DNA of 64,000 bases from Diphasiastrum complanatum. Taxonomy: Eukaryota; Streptophyta; Lycopodiopsida; Lycopodiales; Lycopodiaceae. This document shows positions 35,700 to 46,088 of this stretch, one piece after another. The stretch spans positions 28,820,969 through 28,884,968 of the forward strand of contig CM055102.1 of the NCBI GenBank assembly GCA_029204225.1, read 5' to 3'. Within the stretch, counting starts at the first letter, position 1. Each line of letters starts with the position of its first letter. A program made the translations under genes and the position numbers. Under the pieces are notes generated by a model. It worked only from the letters and a program-made list of their open reading frames with translations. It was not told the origin of the DNA and searched no databases.

Positions 35700-37510
35700 T
35701 CTCAGTCTCAAACGACCTGTTTCAACTGTATCTCCCCCTCCTGACTCCCCTCCTCATTTGCGTCAGGCTGTGCTGGGTTCCTCGCTTGCCACAACCCCCT
35801 CTGTTCCTCCTTCGCCCACCTCTTCCCATGGCATTGTTGCCCCCTCGCTTGGTTGTGAACCTCCTTCAACCCCAACCCCCTGTACGGGTTCATTGCCATG
35901 CTTGTGGTCATTTCTTCTCTCCTAGAGGAGCTCTTGCCCGAGGGCGAAAGCCAAAAAGGAACCGAGAAGACAAAGCAGGGGCGACAAGAGCCCAGCTCCA
36001 AAGAAAAGCTGCAGGAGCAGAAGAAATTGTAGAGAGAAGACCCACACCACCACAAGAAATGGGTAACCGAGCCTGGTTCCGAGCTGAAAGGGTCTCCACA
36101 CCATCCAAAGAACCAGGGCCCAAAAGGCGGCCAAAAACATCCATAAGAGAGCTGTCAAAGGACGAGAGGAGATGCAAAAAGTCCGAAGTAGGGGGGAAAG
36201 TCCGCAGCAGATAAGAAGGACGCTGGATAAAGCAAGACGCCAAGATGCCAAACGCGACTTGAGTGTCGCCCGACCGGGGAAGCAGATCTGAATGAGCAAC
36301 ATCCTCTTGGAGAGCCTCACCAAGAAAAGCAGAGCTGAAGGAAGCAGACCTGAAAGGAACGCCCAAAATGCGAATGCCATCTGAAGAACAAGGAGACCTT
36401 GAGGAGGAACAAAGTCCGGGGGAATACCTGCTGGAGACCACACTGAACACTTGCGAGGTTGAATAGACAAACCAAGAGAAGCTAGCTGCTCAGAGAAATG
36501 ATGAAATGTGAGGAGCACCGTAGGAGCAGGACCAACAATATGAGTGTCATCAACAACCAAAGGAAATAAGCAGGAGGGAAAGGCCTCTGCAGAAGCTCGA
36601 AGTGCACGGAAATGAGCCAGAGCGAAAAGAGGACCAGCCAAAGGATCACCTTGACGAGTACCTGCTGCAGACTGGATAGTAGAAAGATCCCCAGAGCGCA
36701 CATGGTGACTGTAAAAGAGAGGAGTCTCAGTAGCATAAAACAACAGCACAAACGGGATAAGCTGAGCCAACTCACCACCAGCCGCGCGCAGCTCCTGAAA
36801 GATCGCAGCTCTAGAAACATAGTTAAAAGCATTGGAAACATCCACTTGGAGAACAACCTAGTCAGGATGAAGATCAAGGGTGGCACGCAAACCATGATTG
36901 ACAGCTTCACAGCCGCCAGGAGTAGGGACGCCAAACTGATGAGAGGAGAGAAAAGAGACGAAAATCTGTTGGAACTGAAAATAGATAGAGCGACTAACAA
37001 GACGAAGGAGGACTTTGCCAATAGCGATGGGACGGACGCCACCCAAGGCTTTAGACATGGCGATCAAACGAGACGCAGACAAAAGACGTGCGACAGAAGA
37101 AGGAATGTGACCAGAGGCGATAAAAGAGTAGACCTGAAAGAGTTGAATGAAGCCACTAGCAAAGTCCTCATGTGGAAAGCAATCACGAAGGTGTTCATAG
37201 ACCAAACCAGAGGGACCACCAACAGCAAGATGAGGACTACGATGGAAGGCACGAGAGAAAGAATCACGATCAAGCACCAAGTCGACATAAGACACAAAGT
37301 CCTCCACAAACAAGGGAAGAATGCCTTCAGAAGCATGATGCAGAGCTTGGAGAGCAACAACAGTATCAGCAGAAGAGGGAGCGGGTGTGAGACGAGCTAA
37401 AGCTCGAGCTGCACGAGAATATTCACCAACTTGCCCAAGAAGTAGAGTGCGACGAAGGTGACGGTGGAGAGGTGGGGCGCCTTGAGGTTGAGAGTCCTGC
37501 GAGTTGCGAG
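35700..37510 (-). mobile_element. non-LTR (LINE-type) retroelement, reverse transcriptase
   Basis: Reading right to left, the frame passes GQVGEYSRAARAL, then PHLAVGGPSGLVYEHLRDCF, then VRPIAIGKVLLRLVSRSIYF, then HQFGVPTPGGCEAVNHGLRA. A stop follows, then the catalytic motif A (VLQVDVSNAFNYVSR). Motif B is AGTRQGDPLAGPLFALAHFR. Motif C is VVDDTHIVG, where VVDD replaces the usual (Y/F)ADD. A frameshift near 36440 leads to the conserved C-terminal LPISCGGVGLLS. This arrangement is that of plant reverse-transcriptase-like LINE proteins without an LTR. Endonuclease and ORF1 are not seen. One stop plus one or more shifts make it inactive. Long plus-strand frames here are antisense shadows. Confidence 0.88.
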
Positions 37511-38253
37511 CAACAAGTGCCTATATAATTTTTGGAGCAAGGGTTTAGCATGTTATAAGTGAACTCCCGAAGCTCTATAATAAATCCATTTGATTCTATT
37601 GAAAGCCTACAGAGAGGAGAATGTGGTCAAATATCCCCAAGCTTGAGCAACTACGTTTTGATCACATAGTACTTGGTCAAAATCACTTTGGGACATTAGT
37701 TCGCGACCTAAGGCTAGAATAACAAGCGCCACCTAGAATATCATCCTTAGGCCACCTCCAAGAGCTATATCATCATCTAATATTGATTTATGGACTCACC
37801 ATCAACTTGCAGAACCATTAGAGCTCTTTCTACCTATACCACATATTTGGCCATAATAAGACTAGAAAATTTGTATAGATTGGACCTATTTTTGGTCACA
37901 ATACAAATTGGTGTACATAGGGTAAAAGAGCTCTAATTTCAAAGCAATTTGTTCTAGCTATTGCACAAGGTGAGAAAAACTTGGCCGACATCCCTTAGGC
38001 TTCCACTGTGCCAAACAAGACTAGAAAAACGATTTAGAAAAAATGAGCCCTAAGCAAGCTCCTACTCTAAAACACCAATGTGGAGATTATCTAGTATGGT
38101 ATCCTAATACAGTATTCATCAATACAACATCAACAAGTTAGACATTTCTTTAGAAAAGGCTAGTTGGACAACTATGTTATAGCCATTACAATACCTAACT
38201 AATGAATTTGGTTCAAGAGTTAGTAGTTCTTGCCATAAGTACAAGAGGGTATC
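37511..38253. other. non-coding, nothing recognised
   Basis: No coding frame or structured repeat was identified between the non-LTR element and the isolated LTR to the right. Confidence 0.4.
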
Positions 38254-38745
38254 TGTTATGGCCATATCCAGCTTAGAGGATTTGGAATAGTCCTGATATG
38301 GTAGACTTGCTCTCTAGTCTTTGAGATTGTTGGTTATGCATTGATTTAATTCCATGTCAAGGCCAGTTTGTAACTAATAACCTTGAGAGGACCCAGACAC
38401 TCCTATTGAGACATGTGGAGTAGTGCTTGGCTTGTGATGGTCATATGCTCACATGAGGATAGCATGGGATATGTGACCTATGTTTAGATGGACTGCATGG
38501 GAGGTTGCATGGATGCATGCACATGCTTCTTACCCTTATGTATACGAGTAGGGACACGCACTCCTTTATTCTAAGTTTTTGGCTCTAGGTTGCCCGTTTC
38601 ACTCCTCTCTTCAGGTATTCACTTGCCATGGCTCGGGGGTGAGGTGTTTGGATACATCTCAATTGGATGGGTGGTTTGGCTCCCACTAGTCTCTATGTGT
38701 GTTGATCATGTCCTCATCATAGTAGTATTCTTGGTGGTTTTTACA
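38254..38745 (+). mobile_element. LTR of a truncated retrotransposon, with primer-binding site at 38747
   Basis: 492 bp, starting TGTTATGG and ending TTTTTACA, so it has matching TGT...ACA ends. It is followed after one base by TGGTATCAGAGCTCGGCT, an initiator-Met tRNA primer-binding site. This is therefore a 5' LTR on the plus strand. No gag or pol follows that can be linked to it. A second primer-site-like sequence (TGGTATCAAAGCC) at about 39034 suggests another truncated element directly after it. Confidence 0.75.
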
Positions 38746-39649
38746 TTGGTATCAGAGCTCGGCTAAGGTGAGTTGAAATGTAAATAATTAACGTGTAAGA
38801 ATATGACAAACACTTGCCATTTTTTATGACAACTTTCTCTTTCCAGCTTTATAGACTGTGGGCCGATCTTTTGTGCCTCTAAGTTGCTATTTAGCTAGTC
38901 CTTTTTGAACTTGATATTAACATAGTGTGAATATATAGATTTGGAATTTGTGAAAAATATTGTGTTTCTTGTATTGAAGAATTTGTTAAAATGTTCTGGT
39001 AATTGCATCGATTAGTAATGTTGTTGTCAACTTGGTATCAAAGCCTAGTGAATGGAATCACTGGACAAGGATGGGAGTTAGATTCCTGAGGAATCTAAGG
39101 TGAATTTGTGTTGAGTTGAGTGGGATTTGTAGAAGTGAGAAATACCATTTGGAAGTCGTGGAGGATAAAAACTGACCAAAGGGAAAAGATTTTTCATCAC
39201 ATTGACAAGAGAGAATTCGTGCCAAAATTCTAAGCTTCAGCTGACATAAATTTGTCCTTCCATAGAAGGGGTTTTCATGGCACTCAATTTAACACCGATT
39301 GACAAATGGGTTGAAGCAAATCCTTCTTTACTGTTGAAATGACCTTAGAGGAGTGGTGATTTGCCACATAAATCATAGGAATCTAGAGTTATTGTTCCGA
39401 AAGGTAAAAAAATTAATCCAATCCAGGGTTTTTACTGACAAAAGCTTAGTTCTTGAGCCACACTAGCTATGTGTATGAGCGCCCTCGTGAGGCCAAGCTG
39501 TAGCCTGGTGGCTGTTGATAGTCACACAGAGATGGAGATCGAGGAGCCAATCTAACTAAGCCATAGTCATAAACCCTAGGTGAAGCAAGGAGAAGGTTTC
39601 TTCAAGAGATAATGAGAGGCACTCATGCCTTGTTTGTGCGCCCAACCCA
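38746..39649. mobile_element. retrotransposon leader debris
   Basis: Non-coding DNA after the LTR and primer site. It contains a second primer-site-like TGGTATCAAAGCC at about 39034 and no supported gene. The right end is where homology to the copia leader at 25.2-25.3 kb begins. Confidence 0.4.
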
Positions 39650-42600
39650 CTGATCTAAACTATACCCAAATTTGCAGGTTTTTGGAAACAAGCTAATATT
39701 GAGGTAGCAAGGTTGAATGGATAGCTAGAACCATCATATTTGTACCAAATCTTGATGTGGGCTGCAGGTGTACTTTCCACACGTGTGGGGCCGTACAAGA
39801 CCTGTTTTGGACAGTAAAATTCAGTTTGGTGCATTTTGAGCTTCATACACCCAATTTTGAGTCAATTTAGTGCATTTTTCAAGCTTTCACTTGCATTGTT
39901 TCTATTCCATTGATTTGTTCTTGGTTTAGAACAATCATATAGATGGATTAAAGCTTGTTTACAGTACATTAAAGTTGATTCTCTGATTTTTTGAGTGTAC
40001 ATTGAAGTTGAGAGAGAAAGAGTGCTATAAACCAAAGATTAAGGAGTGATTTGCAAGGGGAGAGATTGAAATCCATTATACCTTCATTCTAGATTTGTTC
40101 AAGAGTGAAAGGGCTGAGTCTAGAAGCATCTAAATGCTAGAAGACACTCTTGGATCAGTCCTCCAAGTGAAATCTTAGTGAATTTCTAAAGCACAAACAC
40201 TCATAAAGGCAAAATCTACCAATACAAGGCGATAAGAATTGTTGGCAAGTACTAGGAGAAAAATTTGAGATCCAAGTCACATTGTTCATCCCTACTCAAG
40301 TGTGTGAGTGTGTTTTTGACTTTAATTAAATTCATAAATGTGAGTGAGGCATATGTGTTGTGGTTGATCCAAAATTTTCAAGAGATCCTTCCTTTGTAGA
40401 GGGCAAGAACTAGTAACTCAATTCTTGACTTTGGTGGAAAAATTGTCTTAATCATTGTGATCAAATCTTGCTAAGTGGAATTAGCTCTTTGTAAGCACAT
40501 ATCTTAGTGAGAGAGAAGCATCACATTTCTGAAAATTTGAATTTCATTCCAACTCTAAAGAGGTAGAGTCATTGGTACTTGGTGGAGTCCAATAGGAGTG
40601 AATGAATTCAATTTTTTGAGCAAAACTTTGACATTATATGTATGAAACTCAAATAAGTTCTATTCAACTTTCTTTGTGAGAGTGTGAGGGTCAAGTTGTG
40701 ATCCCATTGGGAGTCTAGAACAGGGAGGAGTCCATATTTGAGTGTTTATACATGATTGGGATCTTTGTGAATCTCTAGATGTCTAATTTTTAAGCTTGGT
40801 GAAAAATTATTGACATAGATTGTTATCAAACCATTCCATGTCCATTCTAGTGTTTGGATCTGATTTTTGTGATTTGATAGAGTGCTTTTGTCTTAGTGAT
40901 CAAAGCAAAGATTAGTTTCCAATTGACTAGGTTGAAAGAGATATGATTCAAAATTTGTGGTCTAGATCTTGTGTAGATCCTTCTAGATTGTTGAATGTGT
41001 TCAAATCTAGTTCCTTGAGAGTCACAAATTACATTTTGAAAAGTCATATCACTAGGTTTTACTTCCTCATCATGGCATCAATAGGTGGCAACCTATTGGA
41101 GGCAAGTAAGGATCCTAAATGCAACCTTCGTGGCAAGAGAGATCATTTTGTCTCAAGATGCTACAAAATGAGGACCAATCCATCCAAGGAGAACCAAAGC
41201 AAGGGGGCCGAGGTGAAGGATGGAGCTTCAACTTCAAAGTGCAAAGAAAAGAAGGACAAATCCAAGGAAAGGTGTTTCCTTTGTGGAAAGATGCATGAGA
41301 ATTGGAGTCTCACAAGGACTTACAAAATTTGTCTTCAAAAGTCCATCATCACACATTTCAAACCTTTAGAAGTTTTTCATTTGGAAGTGCATTGTTTGGA
41401 TCAAGATGCAGAGATAAATGTCACTTGGATTTATTTCATGTCCTTCGAAAGCATTTTGTTTAGAACTTTAGAAAAGTTCAAATTTATTGTTATGATCCAA
41501 GAGAAACCAAGAAAGATTGAGGAGCAATCACAAAATGAAAATAGTTCCATTTATGCTCTCATGACATCTTATGAAGAACTATTTTGCTTTGAAGAGATTT
41601 TTGTATCTCAAAGCTGGATTAAGGCAATACTAGTTAAGTGTGATGCCTTAATAGATAGCAAAGCACATTTTCCTTGTAAAATTACATTGAATATGAAGTC
41701 AAGGAAATGGAAATGTCTTCATAATGTATTTTTTGTTGGTTTCAATAAGATCATGAATGATGTGTTCATTCATAATGTTGAAGATTGTAAATTTTCAATT
41801 CTAAAGGCAAGTTGTAAACTTCTTATGAGAATAAGTGAAGCATCCAAAGTGGACACTTATATCCATAAGCAAGTAGTTAGCCTTATTGAGATAGAAATAC
41901 TTCTTGATTTCAATATTAGAAAAATCATGCCAATTTGTGGTGATTTTTGGACTTATGTTTCTAGCATAAGTAATGTTGATGATCACATGAAGCACACATT
42001 ATATGATCATGTTTGTTGTGATCATTTTGAGACATGGAGGTCTCGGATTTCCATCAAGGAGGAGCACCAAGAAGTTGATCTTGAGGAGTCATCTTGAGGT
42101 TCAAGTGTGCCAAGGATTGAGGAGGAGAGTCCTTCTCAAGTTATGATTCCAAGAAGAATATCAAGAGACATGGTTGAGCTCATATGGCTCACATTTCAAG
42201 GGAAAGAGGAGCACATTTCAAGTAGTATACATCTCATGGTTGCTTCTCTTATGTCATTTGGTGAATCAATTTGCTTTAGTGAGACTTTTGCATTTCAAAG
42301 TTGGAGTAAAGCAATACTAGTTGAGTATAGTGTCTCCCTTGAGAACATAGTTGATGTTCTTAATGATATGAAATTGATTTTAGATCAATTAGAAAACAAA
42401 TGGTTATTTCATCAAATGTATGCTCTGGAGTCTTGCAAGAGCATGAGTGAGTTGTTCACTCATAGTGTGAAAATTTGTCTTTTTTCATGTATTGAGGCAA
42501 ATTGTAAACTCTTTATGAGAGAAAGTGAATCATCCTCTAAGGAAACTTATCTCCATAATGAAGTATTTAGCCTCATTAGATCTGATATTAGCATGGTAAC

Positions 42601-43780
42601 CAAGCATGAAGATATGATACAAACTCTTTGTTATTATAGCATGCATAGTCTTGCCAATGTTGATGAGCCTAATCCTCGAGATCTTGGTAACATGATGTTG
42701 GATCTTTGTGATCCTCATGAGTCAAGAAGGAATCTTTATTTTATCATGTAGTTGCAGCTATTTTCAAGGAGGAGGAGCTTTTGGATCAACCATATGCTTC
42801 AAGGATGGAACAAATCAATGAAAGAGGTGCTAGGATGGTGCAAAGCTCTCAAGTTCATCAAAAAAGTCAACATCAAAGAGGCACTATCATGGATATGGTG
42901 ATTTCGGATCGACATCAAGCTCATTGGCTGATCTTCACACCTTTGAACTAGCAAGGATCCATATTAGAAGACCAATTCAGCCCACGGAGTCAATCTCAAT
43001 ATCATCATGTTTTTTTCAAGTTAGTTTTGAGGAGGAGTGTTAAAATTGGCAAAAGCTAACTTGATCATATCTTGTGAATACCATTACGAGTAGTACATAT
43101 CATCATAAGACATGTGTGGATCCTGTTCCCACATGTGAAATAAATGCATTTATCATTTAGATGAGTCATACAGGTTGTACATACAATTTCATTTGAGATC
43201 TAGTGGCTAAAATAGCCAAAATCTAGTTTTCTAGCTATATGCCACTTGGCATCATTTTATTGGTAGGAAAAGCTATTTCACATGGATAGGAGTGATCTCA
43301 CACGTGCTCAGGACTGCTCACATGTGTGAAAACATCAGTAGTAGGTGAGATCCAACTTGTAGTAGATATTTGTGCAAGTCCCTATAAATTAGAAAAATTG
43401 CCTAAAATCAAGGGAGGTGGCTATAAGTTAGGAAACTTGGTCCATGTGCCATATTGATGATTATTGGTGGATCCTTTGATGAGTAGGCACTATCACACGT
43501 GCCAAATCAGCTGAGTAAGCATCAGCTCTTGTGTATATATGGTGGCTCATTTGGCCATAATTGACAAGAAAGCTAAATCTTGGTTTTGGAGCAATTCTAG
43601 TCTATTCTCTCTATTTGTCTTGTGTTTTTATGCATTGATTAGGTTCTAAGCTTAGTATACTTTATTCTCAGCCTAATTTCTGTACTTTGACAGGTTTTCA
43701 CACGTGTGAAACCAGAAAGTACAAGTTTTGATCAGACTACGGCCATCATGGCCTACATCCTTGCACTACAGAAGATACGT
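39650..43780 (+). mobile_element. non-autonomous LTR retrotransposon related to the 22-26 kb copia family
   Basis: The leader at 39740-39800 (GGGCTGCAGGTGTACTTTCC, then CACACGTGTGG) matches, in reverse orientation, the leader of the minus-strand copia element at 25.24-25.29 kb. The coding start MASIGGNLLEAS resembles the gag start of that element. It runs straight into a CCHC-type zinc-knuckle remnant (CNLRGKRDHFVSRC) and then an unrelated coding region. No protease, integrase or polymerase is present. The 3' end has a purine-rich GGAGGAG stretch followed by TGTTAAAATTGGC at 43038, an LTR start resembling the TGTTAATG start of the copia LTR. The left end is truncated, so no 5' LTR is seen. 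The right LTR end is not exact. Confidence 0.65.
41072..42751 (+). pseudogene. long coding region of the non-autonomous LTR element
   Basis: Two frames nearly abut: 41072-42097 (342 codons from MASIGGNLL) and 42107-42751 (about 214 codons), separated by one stop and a frame change. After the zinc-knuckle remnant, the sequence carries an internal duplication. CFEEIFVSQSWIKAILVK pairs with CFSETFAFQSWSKAILVE about 700 bp later. ASCKLLMRISEASKVDTYIH pairs with ANCKLFMRESESSSKETYLH. I recognise no enzyme domain. Length and preserved frame suggest that the protein was once made. Function is unknown. Confidence 0.55.
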
Positions 43781-43889
43781 TACTCTGTACTTCTCCTTCT
43801 TCACGACGCTCCAATAACGGATCTACGGATCTTGTTTAAACAACTGTTAATCATCTTGTAAACTATATTTACAGTAAATAAAAAAGACT

Positions 43890-45680
43890 CTAACAGTTAG
43901 AAACATGTATCTGAACAAAGAGAAAGAGGGAAAGGTGTTGTTGAGTTGAACAATCTGTATACACAGAGTGATCAAATGACCAAAAAGGTCTTAAGTAACT
44001 AGCTCCTTAGAGTTAGTGATTTATACACAGAGAAAGAGAGATTTAGAACTGTAGCTATTGTTTTGAGTCTGTAATTAGGAGCACACGCTTATCAGTGCTA
44101 TTGTATTGTGTTCCGATTCTCTTTTATATATAGATAGATTCGCTACTATTCAATCTTTACGTTCTTGATTGAGTGAAATTGTCTCTCTCACTCTCTTGCA
44201 CACAAACACGGTTATCAGAGACAGAGAATCGCATGGCTATCCAAGACGCCTAATGCTTCGCAATCCTACTGTTACGACAGTCTCAGACTCCTACTCTGAT
44301 AATCCAAAAGGGATAACAAGCTTTTGATTCCGTTCCCTAGTCAATCCACATTCCTGAAATCGCAGTTACTATTGTGTTCATTATTTTCTTACTGTTGGTA
44401 GAGGCATCATTTTATATCATAATTACCTCTCGTGTCCTACTTCCTTCACATCCACTGCAATCGTAATCAATCGTAGACCAAGCATTTCACATCATACACC
44501 AATACTAACCACCATCGATTTCATTATTCTTTGATCCTACAATCGTTATCAACAAAAATGAGATAAACCAACTTCGGTGAACAATTTTTGAGCCTTTGCT
44601 TGATGATCGCATGGGGATTCTACAGCAGTTGATTCCAAATAGTGAAAAGTGAGAAATGCTTTTTATTCAAGTCAAAGCAACTAAGAATATCTAGCTTTGC
44701 GTCTTCAAAGGCCATAGAAACAACTAAGTAATAGTATGCTAAGTAACGATGTATCTGAATTTTGAAGCACATTAGATTTTTATCATTCATTGAGGATCTA
44801 TGATTGCGCTGTTAAATCCTACTCATAATTAAAGACGTGTTTTTCTTAAAAACTTTGGCAATCTCTTAGATTGTGAGGCGTCTACAAAAACTACCGTGTT
44901 TTTTATTCGAAACCAACTCAAGTAGATTGACCTTTCTTAAATGCTCCATTTATGTGCAACTAGATAGAGAAGAAATGTTGGCAGTTGCAATCGATTATGT
45001 GCAACTTATTAAAACCCTAAAACAGCTGGATCGTTAAATATCCCAAGGGTAGTTACCCACTTTGTACATATACAAAGACTGGCATAAATAGCATTCAATA
45101 CTTGAAAGATATTTTTTGAAGACACTTGTAAATATATACTACTAGCTGAATCAAGCAATGTAAGTGTTGTTTTAACATTATAATCAGAGTCCTTTTGTAG
45201 CCAGCGTTATCATGCTCAACAAGCTGAAGTTATTACTTCAAGCCATTGTACTCACTGTTGATATTAATCAGAGTGCAATTTTTTGTCTCACTACTGTATT
45301 GTTCATTTGCGCAATTTGTATGAATGATTCATCTTGAATATTTCTATTGCTAACTTTTGCATTTCCGATCCTACATGCCTACGCTCACGTTTTGTGACAT
45401 GGTATCGGAACAGACATTTCAATAATCTATATTCTACTACGGATTATCAGTCTTGTTTCTACCAAGATGTCTCTCTAGCAAACGCGCAGCCAACAGTATT
45501 CCGACAATCGTTGTTTCTACCAACGATCTCGTTCAACCAGAATGGATACATCATCTAGTTTATCTCTCGTTGACAAACTCAATGGAGAAGATAACTACCA
45601 TCTCTGAAAATTCAAGATGAAGGTTATACTACTAGTCAAAGAACTGTGGGACATCGTTGATGGCACAGAGCTCTTCAAGA
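43890..45680 (+). mobile_element. copia 5' end: LTR, primer site and start of gag
   Basis: A primer-binding site TGGTATCGGAAC starts at 45400, directly after TGACA, so the LTR ends at 45399. An LTR-like promoter (TTTTATATATAGATAG) lies near 44130. The left LTR end is not certain; TTAGAAACATG near 43896 is one candidate. A gag start follows at 45541 (MDTSSSLSLVDKLNGEDNY, then KELWDIVDGTELF). It breaks off near 45680, exactly where gene X copy C begins. This is the insertion or rearrangement that removed the front of X in copy C. Confidence 0.7.
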
Positions 45681-45684
45681 TGAT

Positions 45685-45905
45685 GTACTTTCAGACTTCA
45701 GATTCATTTTCAATGGTAAACTCATAAGTAACTGTAAATACTCGATCTTTTATGAATAGTTTCAATCAAATCTTTCTAATACAAAATGTGTACTAAATCT
45801 AACTAACTTTGTATTAGTTTTATACAAGTATGCAAAAAACATGAGCTCGAGATCAAATGCAGAGATATTGGCGAAACAATCCAACTTATGGAAGAACATT
45901 GAGAT
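45685..45905 (+). pseudogene. gene X, copy C, 3' end only
   Basis: The fragment SDFRFIFNGKL aligns with copy B (TYFTFIINGRL). A GTAAC sequence at the expected donor site and an intron of about 100 bp follow. The last exon, near 45835-45905, reads CKKHELEIKCRDIGETIQL and stops, matching copy B (RKRQELITCCKDLPATITI). It ends about 180 bp from the end of gene H copy C, tail to tail as in copy B. Confidence 0.6.
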
Positions 45906-46088
45906 TCACTATCAGCAAATACATGCCAATGTCTTTTTATCATTATAGAAAAATTGCATTCCATTATTAGACTATGGACACAAGATGATTGTAAGAATCT
46001 ATTGTGATATCACCCATAAACGGGTTGTTTACAAGTAAAATGATTGTATCTTTTTTTTTTTTATGTCTCTCTATTTACAAATAGTTCT

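Noticed and set aside
35468-36214. A 248-codon plus-strand open frame
   Set aside because: It is antisense to the reverse-transcriptase element, which has real motifs on the minus strand. The GC-rich opposite strand keeps it open.
36612-37400. A 262-codon plus-strand open frame rich in Arg, Lys and Thr
   Set aside because: It is also antisense to the same reverse transcriptase; composition mirrors the minus strand and no domain is seen.
41072-42097. A complete host gene of 342 or more codons
   Set aside because: It starts with a copia-type gag N-terminus and zinc knuckle, ends before an LTR-like sequence and is broken by a stop, so it belongs to a retroelement.
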